From Eurosta solidaginis (taxonomy: Eukaryota > Arthropoda > Insecta > Diptera > Tephritidae), in NCBI RefSeq assembly GCF_040869045.1, contig NC_090319.1:284615693-284679692 (forward strand): 64,000 nt of DNA, in the 5' to 3' direction. Under the pieces are notes generated by a model, which was not told the origin of the DNA, made no database searches, and saw only the letters and a list, made by a program, of their open reading frames with translations. The position numbers and the translations under genes are program-made. Shown here in pieces: positions 21,667-33,000 of the stretch. Each line of letters starts with the position of its first letter. The stretch's first letter is position 1.

Positions 21667-21876
21667 GCATAACGCATGGCGCAACGATACAAGGTGGCAG
21701 CATGGAACAGCTGATTATAAACTTTTTTTATTTGATTTGATGTATCAACTTCCGGCGCAGTACGATTTTGACATTTGTCCATCGAATTTACAAAAACAAA
21801 GTACATGGAATTTTTATTTATGTTTGTAGGTATGTCACCATGCTGCCACCTTGTATCATTCCGCTATGGCATAACG
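21667..21876. mobile_element. P-like MITE with perfect 8-bp target duplication
   Basis: The element is 21675-21868 (194 bp). The left end is CATGGCGCAACGATACAAGG then TGGCAGCATGG. The right end, reverse-complemented, is CATAGCGGAATGATACAAGG then TGGCAGCATGG. The flanks 21667-21674 and 21869-21876 are both GCATAACG. The interior is non-coding and is the reverse complement of the copy at 52885-53077. The 31-bp inverted repeat length, the CATG start, the AAGGTGG core and the 8-bp duplication together suggest the P superfamily; hAT is the alternative. Confidence 0.88.
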
Positions 21877-23808
21877 ATTTCTAAAAACTTCAAATTTTCG
21901 AACAAATGAATTTCAACGAAAACTTCCGAATTTCTTCGAAAACATTTTCGTTGAATTCAATAAATTTTTTTAATTAACGAGAGTAATGCCAATTTCACGC
22001 AAGAGGCTTAATGAAATGATTAGTCAAGTTTTCTACATTAATGCCAATTTCACACAGAGGCTTAATGAAATAGTTAGTCAAGTTTTCTGTCAAGTCAAGT
22101 TTTTTATTGGCAATGTAACAAATGGCAATGAAAAATAAATTATTTTCAATAATTTACGAAAAATAGAAAAACACGAAAATATTTCAAAATTTAATTTTCG
22201 CTGCATTTGCTGCAAAAGATAATATGGCTTTTTCGAAAATAGGCACATATTTGGTTAGATGCCACATCTATGGGTTGTTGCACATGCATTTTGTTTTGAT
22301 TGTATTTATAGTTAAGAAAGAAACGGCTGCTTTCCATTTTAACTATTTTTTGTAAAAAACGAAATTTTTTTGGGGCTGCTGACAGATGTTACTTTAATGA
22401 AGCAAAAGGCCCTGTATGAAAGGGGAAACTTAATTATATCATTAAATAAAACTGTGATTTACAAGTGTGATTGTATTTAAAATAATAATAAACATTCTTA
22501 AATTACAATGTTTGCATTTAAAATCATGTTTTATATAATTCTAAATAAAAATTTGGAAACTCATGAAAATTTTTTAAAACTACGAAATTACAAATATTTT
22601 CGAAAAAGTTGTTGAAATCGACTTACATAGTTTTCATTAAACAATTCAATAAATCTTTTTTTTTACTCACAGGTGTATCTCTGATTACAATTATTACAAA
22701 TCATTACCTAATTTCTTTTAATGTTTTGATTGCTGCAACTGTAATCGTATTTTGTTCAATTCTGAATAAAAAAACTTTAAAATATTATGGTTTTTAAGAC
22801 TTCCAAATTTTTTCGAAAAGGTTTTCGAAGTTTGTTTTAATTTTAGTGATACAACTAACCATATTTCTAAATTAACGAAAGCAATTTGTAACGACTTTTA
22901 AAGACTTCTAGAGTTTTCGAAATTTTTCGAAAACATTTTCGAAACTTCGAACTTTCCAATTATATAATTTTCGTCATACAATAAAAAAATAAGATTTTTA
23001 AGCTAACGAAGGGGAAAAGACAACTCATAAAAATTGCAAATAATATGGCTGCTTTTCTTTTAATCATAGGTGTATCTGTGAGTGTAATTATAATAATCAT
23101 TACTTAATCTCTTAATTTTGATTAAATCGTGTTTTAATTATTACTGAATAAAAAATTTAAAATTTTCATTAAGATTTTTAAGACTTCGAATATTCAAAAT
23201 GAACTTACATAATAAAAAAAAAGGTAAAAAACTGCAATTCCTTTCTTATACTTCGAATTTTGTTATATTTTCAAAAACGTTTTCGAAGCTGCCTGATACA
23301 GTTCTCGACATACAATTCTATACAGCCTATTAACGAAAATAAAAAAGAGAGCAGTTGATAAAATTTGTTATTAATTGTTGCTGCTTTTTTATCTGCAGGT
23401 GTATACTTGATTACAATTATAGTAATGATTACTTAGTTTAAGTTAAGGCTGCTGCAACTTAAATGTTTATAACGAGTTTTCAAGACTTGTCGAGTTTTCG
23501 AACATTTCGAAGCTTTTATTTTATTTTAAGGACAATTGCTGCAACGTGAATCGGAATTTTAAGTACGATTACTGTATTCCCACTGTGACCTACACATATT
23601 TTAATTTTATTTATTTTTTTTTCATTTCACTGAATCACTACTTGTAGTGTAAAGTGCCCATCTATGTGTGTATTGTAAATAAATAATCGATATTCACCAT
23701 GTAAAAAAACTACGTCTTTGTTTACTTTTTGCCCACCCCCCTCTGTTGCAAATTTGTTATAATAGAACAACATTCTAACAACTTCAACATTTTTCTCTTT
23801 CACAACAG
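21877..23808. other. Upstream flank of PRPSAP, rich in TTTTCGAAAA
   Basis: AT-rich, with many copies of TTTTCGAAAA or TTCGAA. It contains the degenerate long repeat at 22560-23530. The PRPSAP promoter and 5' exon probably lie in or before this stretch, but no clear core promoter was seen. At 23809 a CACAACAG acceptor marks the start of the first coding exon. Confidence 0.4.
22560..23530 (+). repeat. Three degenerate direct repeats of ~330-400 bp
   Basis: AGGTGTATCT or AGGTGTATAC, followed by TGATTACAATTATTA or similar, occurs at 22671, 23068 and 23397. Each is preceded by a TTTTCGAAAA cluster and an AT tract, and followed by a GCTGCAACT or GAATAAAAAA block and TTTTTAAGACTTC. The spacing is 397 and 329 bp. 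The copies are strongly diverged and non-coding. Confidence 0.55.
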
Positions 23809-24045
23809 ATTGGGCAGCGTATGTCCACCAAAACGTTGCAGAAGCGAAATGGATACATCATCTGCATCGGATATTGTGCTAATCCATGGCAATTCACATC
23901 CAGATTTGGCCAATAAAGTGGCCGAACGTATGGGTATAAAAAGTGGCGGTTGCTCTGTATTTCATAAAACAAATCGCGAGACAATGGTAGAAATTGGCGA
24001 TTCGGTGCGTGGCAAGGACATTTATATCATACAAACCGGCACCAA
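23809..24045 (+). CDS. PRPSAP: PRPSAP exon 1 (short 5' UTR plus residues 1-65)
   Basis: Acceptor TTTCTCTTTCACAACAG; the ATG at 23849 begins [20 protein letters not shown]. Donor AA|GTACGTAA at 24046. The 40 bases before the ATG include an out-of-frame ATG at 23821. The frame is open upstream to 23729, but that part lies before the acceptor and is intronic. Confidence 0.9.
23821..23916 (+). promoter_or_regulatory. Upstream ORF overlapping the PRPSAP start
   Basis: ATG TCC ACC opens a 31-codon frame, out of phase with PRPSAP, that ends TAA at 23914-23916, inside the PRPSAP coding region. An overlapping uORF would lower initiation at 23849 unless leaky scanning occurs. Its presence in mRNA depends on the acceptor at 23808 being used. 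Confidence 0.45.
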
Positions 24046-27000
24046 GTACGTAAATGAGTTTATTTTTATGTTTTTGAAACAATTTTATCAATTTTTTGTT
24101 TTCTTCCTATCTTTAGAGATGCAAATAATAACATCATGGAGCTACTTATAATGGCATACGCTTGTAAAACATCATCGGCACGCTCAATTGTTGGTGTCAT
24201 ACCATATCTGCCATATTCAAAACAATGCAAAATGCGTAAACGTGGTTGTATCGTATCGAAATTGTTGGCGAAGGTCTCTACTTCTACATATCCATGAAGA
24301 GAAAAGTGTTGGAAAATAATATGTTAATTTTTGCTAGAGCAGGACATTACAAAGTGCTCATTTGAAAATTTATTTACAAGTTACATTCTAAAAAGATACA
24401 TTTCATAGTTCTTGTCCATCACAAAGTTTCACTCATTCCTTTACGAAACAATCATTCATGATGGTCGTATTTTCTTTGCGGTAACTTTTTTTGTTAGATC
24501 CATGAAGCTTCCCAGCGCCTTACATTTGTAGGTGAAGTGATACCCACTAAAAAAGTATTAGATCCAAATAGTCGAAACTCATTTTTTATTTAATTCCCAG
24601 CTGTAGGATTTTATAATATAAATGCTTTTGTATGAATTCAAAAAAATTTATCGGACGATGGAGGGTTAGAAATTTCGAAATTTTGTTCTTCTTTTCAGGT
24701 TGTTCATAATCATTCGAAATTGTCTGATTTTTTTTATACTTTTCATGACGAGACATTAAACCTGTTACAGCTTTTACAGTTCGAAAATGTGTAATTACAT
24801 TGAAGGCTAGTCGAATTAAAATTGAAATTTGTAAATTGAGGAAATGAGAACTGCTTTTAAATCGGATTTCGATTGTCTTGATCTCAATTTCTTCAAAGTG
24901 TTTTTTCAAAATAAATTAAATTATAATGGTCAATAACGAATATTTATTGAGATAAAATAGTAACTATATTCGAAAGCCGCTTTAACATGAATTGAATAAC
25001 TGATTTTCGCCTTTTCAAATCTTCGAAAATATAGTTGTTAATGAAATCAAACAAAGAAATCTAAAAAAATGCGGGATTTTTCAATTGACCTTTGTTAAAA
25101 AAAAAAGAAAAAAATGTGATCAAAGTGCAAATTCGAAAATTTATTCGACTTAAAAAAAATTCGAAAATAAATTTTATGCAAGTTTGTTATCTGAGTAGAA
25201 TTTGTGTGGCCTTCTAAAGTTTGAGCCGAAGATATAAGTTTTTTACTTGTACTATTTGAAGCAGATTATCAAATTCGATTTGAAAATTATAGCTTCTCAA
25301 TTGCAAGTTTATGCATTAGAGGAAAATTTCGGTTCGAGATATAAATACTGAATTCGAAAATATGTTTTCGAAGTAAGTTTTACAATAGACAATATTGAAC
25401 ATTGATTTTGTTTATGAATATTAAATGGAAACTATTCTGAAATCGATTCTTTAAGAATTCTTTAAGAAATTAAGCTATTTCGCATTTTTAACTATAAGAA
25501 AACAGCATTGTAAATGTAATCGAATATAAACCATCTCGGATTGAGCTATTGATAACGAATTTGAGTAAATATTTTTTCGAACTAGGCTCTACGTCAGATT
25601 TTCTGATGAAGCAACAAAATATAATAAAATTCTTTTATTCGAAAATTTGTCTTATGGGACTTTTATGTTTATTATATTATTCATATTTAGCTCCACAAAT
25701 AACAGCGCGAATGCAAAAATAGTGCAGCCAAATACAAAGAATTCCCTAGGCAGCTGGTTCTATGTACCGGAGCGACTCGGGATATTTCCTGACCAAGGGC
25801 TGTCATTTCATTGTGTAAAAACAGCCTATCGCAGTAGTTGGTTAATGAATTCCTGAAAACAAAGAATTCCAATTGAAGCAAATTTTGTTTCAAGTTGATT
25901 GATAAAATAAGCCATTTCTATACTTCATAAAATATAAGTAAAAAATCAAAGTTTATATTGTGAATTATTTAAAGCTTTGGCCACGGCGGATTTTGCATAT
26001 ATTTTATTATTCGAAAAATAGAATTAAAATTAAAATAATATAGCTAAAACACTACTTTCGACCCTAAAGTTGAGTTATTTTTGAGTGAATTTCTATCAAT
26101 CGAATGTTTCGAAAGTAAAACTCTTTAATAATTAACCCAGTGGTTCTTCCTAATCTTTAATCAGCCAGAAGACACCCATCAAGTGTCATTTTGGAAACCT
26201 GAACGAAAATCAACAACCAAATATCGTCTTTCAGCATTTCATTCCAACACTTTTTCCCCTATCGTTGATCATAATGGCCTCTCATTACATCTATCAAATA
26301 TTAAATCATATTTGCATATTGTTTTAGATGCTGTGCACTTCGGGCTTAACGCATATTATCACTATGGATTTGCATCAAAAAGAGATACAAGGATTTTTCG
26401 ATATACCAGTTGATAATTTGCGAGCTTCACCATTTCTATTGCAATATATACAGGAGAGTGTATGTGCAACTTTTCTTAAATAATTTAAAATGGGAATTAT
26501 TCTTGTTTTCATACCAAAAGATTTAATGTTACGAGCCGGACCCGTGCCCATCTTGCGCAACCAATATAAAAGTCTCTTATCAAATATCAACATAAATCAG
26601 CGGTTCTATCAATCAATTAAAAACGGTAGCAACTGCCGGTAATGCAGTGCAAATGTTCACAATAGTGCGATAACAAATAGATTTCTTTGTGTGCTCACAA
26701 TCGTTTATTTTTAACAAATTATTTTAATAAAAAATATTGCTAAATAAAAGCACTACGACCAAAATTGTACAAAGCTCGCAAATAGCCCGAATCTCCATCT
26801 TTATAACCAAAACTTTATTTATAGATTTGGATTCCAAATAAGAGCGAAAAAGGTACCCGTACAAAAAAACAGCAATTAGAAATAATATATATGATTGCTT
26901 TCGTGCAATAGAAGTTCAAGACTTCTTTAAGTGAAAATTGCCCGGTAACGAAAACTTGCTTTTGTTTAATGAAAACTAGAATAAGTCCCAACTTAATAGT

Positions 27001-30000
27001 AAAAAGTAGCATCTTTAGCTAGGCTATAGTACTCTTATAGAATACGTAGTGAGTAAATCTAGGCAACAAATTTTCCTGCGGTGATGACTTCGGGAGAGCA
27101 GTTCTAGTTCTATAGAAATAAAAAATAAGTATAATAAAAAAATTTAAATTTTTATTGCTTAACAGAACATATATTGCTCCCCTTTACAACTTAACTAAGC
27201 ACGGTCATGCCTCTAAGTTTTTACATTTTTGATTTGGTGCATTAAATGCTTGGTTAGAAGCGCGGGCAGCAAACTTTCTATGGTATTAAAAAAAAAAAAA
27301 TGTAAGGTGCTATAATCTCCGAAGAGATTTTAGACCTAGCTTCTCTCTACAATATTAGACTCCCAGAATTCCTCATATTCTGAAGAGGGAATACGTAAGG
27401 CTCGTGATAGGCATACCAATGTTACACTGCCTTATTGGGTCTCATGCTTATAAATTACCCTCGTCTGTAACAACAGATGTATGAAGTGCGGGCTGCAGAA
27501 AGAAACGATTGATTAATGAATTGATTAATTTAATTAATTAATGAATTGTGTAACGAAAACTGCAAATTTATTTCCAAAACGTTTTCGAAGAAATACGAGA
27601 AATTTTCAAAAATCTTTATAAAATATCCATTTATACTGCTTTCCATAGGAAAAAGACAGTAAAGTGTAAAAAGTAAAATCAGAGGAATATGAAGGGCGAG
27701 TTTTACGTCTATTATAATTAAATAAATATTTTAATTTGGCACACAACAAAAATTAATCAATATAGACCATATTAAGTGACTATGGAGAGCAATTACCATG
27801 TGACTCGGGTACATAATTTTTTTCAAAGCCCGAAATTAGACGCGAATTGCCTTCATGTCTTGTAAATCTAAAAGCAGTAAAATGAAACTTATTGCTTTTT
27901 TATTCTTGTTAGATATAATATTTTAATAATATTTTAAATTACAATACAATATTTTTTTTTAATTTTTTGGTGTAAATTTGAATATCATACCGAAGTGCCC
28001 TGGCTTAATATGGAAGTGCTTTTTTTTTGCACTTTCATATGAAATTCAGGCAGTTTCATAAGATTCGAATTTATATGTGAGTACATATGTATGGGAGTGC
28101 TATGAAATTTTTAAAAGTGTATAGGGATTAAGCAGCTCTGGTATTAGGCTTTGTTCGAAAATTCGAAAACTAAAATTTTAGTTAAGTAATTTTTTAAAAT
28201 AAATTTTAGCTAAGTTGATTTAATTTAACACAAAATAACTATAACCTAACTCATTTATTCAAAATTATTTTTTAAAAATTTTCGAAGAATGAATACCTTT
28301 ATCTTATATATTTACTTTCAATTATCTGCAGTTTTCAAATTATAATTTTGCACAAATACTTCTGGTGTATATAGGCAGTATACTATTTAAAGGATTTTTT
28401 AATTTACTTAAGGTTTTCATAAGCTTTTGATTTATAAATTTCGAAAGTTTCGTAAATCAAAATTCAAAAGTTTTTTGAAAACGGCCATTGTGGCGCGATC
28501 AGCAGTGTAAGTTTAAAACGTATCTCTTTTTTAACAAGAGTATCTCTAAATAAATTTGAAAAACTTAGATTGTTGTTCAAGCCAAACATTTGAGAAATCC
28601 AACGGAAGCAGCTTAGAAAATCAACAAATCCATTTCCATGCAGTAAAATTAAAAGCTTTGCATTCATCTCTAGTGATTACAATGCCATGTGTATATGTAC
28701 ATATTGAGGTAGTTTTATGACAAAAAAGTTTCAGCGCTGCATTTCATATTCACAGCTTAAGATAAATCAATGAGCTTAGAATTCTGACCGAAGAAGAAAC
28801 ATGTATGTATATGTATTTATTTATGTATGTGCTATACCTTAATTTAATGTATCATTGCTTCTGAAAAAAAAACTCAAATACACATCAGCTTCCTTAAATC
28901 ATTTGCAATTCCCAACTAATTTCCATTATCACAAAATTCATAGATTCCCGATTATCGTAACTCAGTTATTGTGGCGCGCAATCCGAACAGCGCCAAAAAG
29001 GCCACATCATATGCTGAACGTTTGCGTCTCGGCATTGCCGTTATACACGGTGAACAAAAGGAAGCAGAAAGTGATGAGGTGGATGGACGTTATTCACCGC
29101 CGCCAAGGTAAGAGCAAGACATGTTTTGTTTTAAATTTTTTTGTTGTACTCTTCTTATCACGGCTTGGTTGAATGTATTGCAACATATGTATTGGTATTC
29201 ATCTACGTTGGTGTATATAAATTTGTAATTAATAACATGTTTTTATTTTTTATGGAAAATTGTTTTAATTTTTTACATACTCATTGGCGCATTTTAAGAA
29301 ACGTATTTTACATAGTAGATTGTGTAAGCATTTGCAGCGATAGCGTTATGCTTAAAATAGATAAAATAGTAAAAATAATCGGCCGAATTATATATGAGTT
29401 TTTCAGAGCATAATTAAAGTGAATCCAGTTTAGGCTTGTCAGTTTAGTCTTTTAAAACGAAACAAGATTAAGTTGAGATGAATTTTAAACTTGGGCTTAA
29501 AATATAGACCTTAATTAACGACCTTCCCAAGGCAGTCGGTTCTATGTACCGGAGCGACTCGGGATTTTTCCCGACCAAGGACTGTCATTTCAGTGTGACC
29601 CCGTCTAATTTGTTTCGTCCCTCCCACAAATTGTCATCCTCCCAGCAGCTCCTTGCAGCAGGACTGCTCCATATTCTCTTACTCCGGGAAGGCATCGAAT
29701 CCAATCCGGGTCCGTCTCCTGACCCCGGTCCTGAGAAATGGTTTTGCTGCATCTGCCGGAAAAGAATCTTTTTAGGACGGTCATACTCTGTTCAGTGTGT
29801 CTCGTGCAAGGGATGGTTGCATCGGACAGGTTGTTCTGGGCTTGATCCCAAAACCCGACGTCCACGTAACTTTTATAAATCTTTTGTGTTTCCTTGCTGT
29901 TCACGCCCAAGGGCGTCCCGTAGTCTACGTCTAAGCGCCCCCCCCCCCCCCCCCCACTACCTTCCAGCAGCCCCGCTGCTCAGCAAGCCACAACAAGTAC

Positions 30001-33000
30001 CCGCTGCAAGTAACAGCTGCTACCACTCATAACTACAATCTTCGTAGTAGAGTCGGAAGCAATGCTGAGCAACAGCCCCTGCCCCCGTATTCTCCCCCCC
30101 CCCCCTCTTTTCCGGCAGCAATCGTGTAGGTCAGGGAAACAGACTCTTAGTCCCTACCTCCGTTTGCCAGCACAGAATATATATGTTTGCGACATCCGCC
30201 CAATGCAGCTCCTGCCTTGGGTGGTGCCACTTCCCTAGATGTTCTGGTCTCCGCGACGGCAACCCCCCGACGGGTTTCATCGCGCCATGTTGCCAGGTCG
30301 CAAACCCAAATCATCCGGGTACCCCAATGCTTGCCCAAGGACGCCCAGTCCTAGGGCCACAACAGCAATTGCGTCCTGGCCTTCCCCAACCCAGGCGTAG
30401 TCATCCGTCACTTACCCCCAGAGTGGCGACGTCTCCCCTTATGCACTTCAGAATTCTGCAGTTAAACTGTAATGGACTAACTGGGAAGATTACGGAGATA
30501 GTCGATTTCATGAAGCGGCACAACATCCGCATTGCTGCGATTCAAGAGACTAAACTCACAGCAAGACCTGCTCTGGGTATAACGTCCACAGGAAAGACCG
30601 CGAGAGCGGAAATGGAGGCGGTCTCGCGTTTATTATGCACCACTCTGTGCAATATTGTATATTTGATCCTGGCATCGACCGCAGGGACAATGTCTTAGAA
30701 CGTCAAGGCCTATCTGTCCGGTCAGGCGATGCAAACCTAGAAATCATCAACATCTACATCCCTCCTGCCACCTGTTGCCCCAGTGGATACCGCCCTAATA
30801 TCAGGGCCTTACTCACTGGCAACAATCGCATTATCTTAGGCGATTTCAATGCCCATCATGATCTATGGCATTCAAACTTGCGGGCGGACAGTAGGGGTGA
30901 GATGTTGGCGGATCAAATAGAAGAAATGACGTTCTGCACAATAAACGGAGACGCCCCCACACGTATGGTAGGAAGCTGTCACAGCTCGCCAGATATCTCA
31001 ATCGTAAGCGCAGAACTCGTAAACTGCGTCAACTGGCAGCCGATGGTAACATTGGCATCCGACCACCTGCACATACTTATTTCGCTTGAGCGTAACGCCG
31101 ACTTCATCGTCACTGAAAAACGCACTTTCATAAACTTCAAAAAAGGAAAGTGGGAAGAATATAAATCCTTTACAGACAGCCGCCTAGCTGCCCTCCATAT
31201 CCCGACTGATGCCCGCCAAGGGGAGCGTGCCTTCCGTAAGGTCATTAAATCCGCCTCGGCACATTTCATTCCCGCCGGGAGAATTCCCGAAATCCGGCCC
31301 ACTTCCCGGCGGAGGCCGCAAAATTAGCGAGAGAACGTGACCTTATAAGACAGCTTGACCCAGGCGACCCCCAAATAAGGGATATAAACCAACGCATCAG
31401 ATTGCTTGTAGATGAACACAAGCGGGCGAAATGGGAGGAGCACCTAAGAGGTTGTAACCTCTCTACCGATGTGGGTAAACTTTGTTCCACCGTAAAGTCC
31501 CTATCGAATCCGACTAAGCACAAAGACAAAGTTTTCATCGCCTTTGGCGACAAAGTGCTGTCGGACGCGAAAAAATGGCGAGCGCTTTCTGCCGACAATA
31601 TATAATGCATCCTATGGTCGACAAAGATAGACGGTGAGCCAATAGACGCGCACATAAACACAAATTCAGCGCGTCACCAATCACCATCATCGCTAAAGAG
31701 GTTGAGGACGCCATTGGTCGTGCTAAACCATCCAAAGCAGTGGGCCCAGACGGCATAGCCATGCCGATGCTTAAAAACCTAGGGAAAGAGGGGTTCAAAT
31801 ATTTAGCGCATGTCTTCAATCTGTCTCTTTCCACCTTTGTCATACCTGAGATATGGAAAATGGCCAAGGTGGTCCCGCTACTAAAGCCTGGGAAACCAGC
31901 TATCATAGGTGAGTCGTATCGTCCGATATCTCTCCTATCGCCAGTGGCAAAGACGCTTGAAGCCATTTTGCTCCCTTATTTCCAAGCAAATTTGCAGCTA
32001 GCCCCTCATCAGCATGGCTTCAGAAAACTCCATAGCACTACCACCGCGCTAAATGGCATTAGCACCCAGATAAATTGCGGTTTAAATCAATACCCCCACC
32101 ATAGAACAGTACTCGTAGCGCTATACCTATCAAAAGCTTTTGATACGGTCAACCATGGCTCGTTACTGCAGGACCTGGAAGGGTCTACCCTTCCCCCATG
32201 TCTTAAAAGGTGGACCGCAAATTATCTGGGTGGTCGGCAGGCATCGGTGCAATTTAGAAACGAAACATCAAAACCAAGGAGAATAAAACAGGGGGTGCCT
32301 CAGGGTGGTGTCCTATCCCCACTTTTGTTTAATTTCTACATATCTACACAACCGTTTCCTACGCCGATGACTGCACAATAATGGCCACAGGCCCAGGCCC
32401 AAAGATCGATGCGCTATGCAATAAAATAAACGGCTACCTCCTTGATCTCTCCAGTTTTTTCGCCTCGCGAAACCTGGCATTATCACCGACTAAATCATCC
32501 GCGACCTTATTTACAACATGGACGCCCCAAATGTCGACCATTTTGAACATCCACGTCGATGGCACTACGCTACCGACTGTCCTACACCCCAAAATCTTGG
32601 GTGTGACGTTTGATCAGAATCTACATTTTGGTGAGCACGCAGCCGCAATTGTTCCGAGAATTCAGAGCCGTAACAAAATCCTCAAATCCCTCGCTGGCAA
32701 TACTTGGGGAAAAGATAAAGAAACGCTCATGACTACATACAAAGCAATTAGCCAGCCGATTACGTGCTACGCGTCACCCATATGGTCGCCAAGCTTAAAA
32801 ATCACCCACTGGAAAAAACTAAAGGCCTGCCAAAATACTGCTCTCAGAATCGCCACGGTCTGTCTTCTTATGTCCCCAGAACAACATCTGCATAATGAGG
32901 CGAGAATACTCCCCATCAGAGAGAGAAATGAGATGCTGACCAAACAGTTCCTGTTGAATACCCAGAAGCCTGGGCATCCCAACAGACATCTGATTGATGA

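Noticed and set aside
23729..23848. Upstream in-frame extension of PRPSAP from the ATG at 23729
   Set aside because: It crosses a good acceptor (TTTCTCTTTCACAACAG at 23792-23808) and encodes non-conserved sequence; the ATG at 23849 fits the family N-terminus.
29605..29910. Minus-strand open frame opposite LINE ORF1
   Set aside because: Shadow of the GC-richer plus-strand LINE coding region; the plus strand carries the recognisable finger and 2A-like motif.
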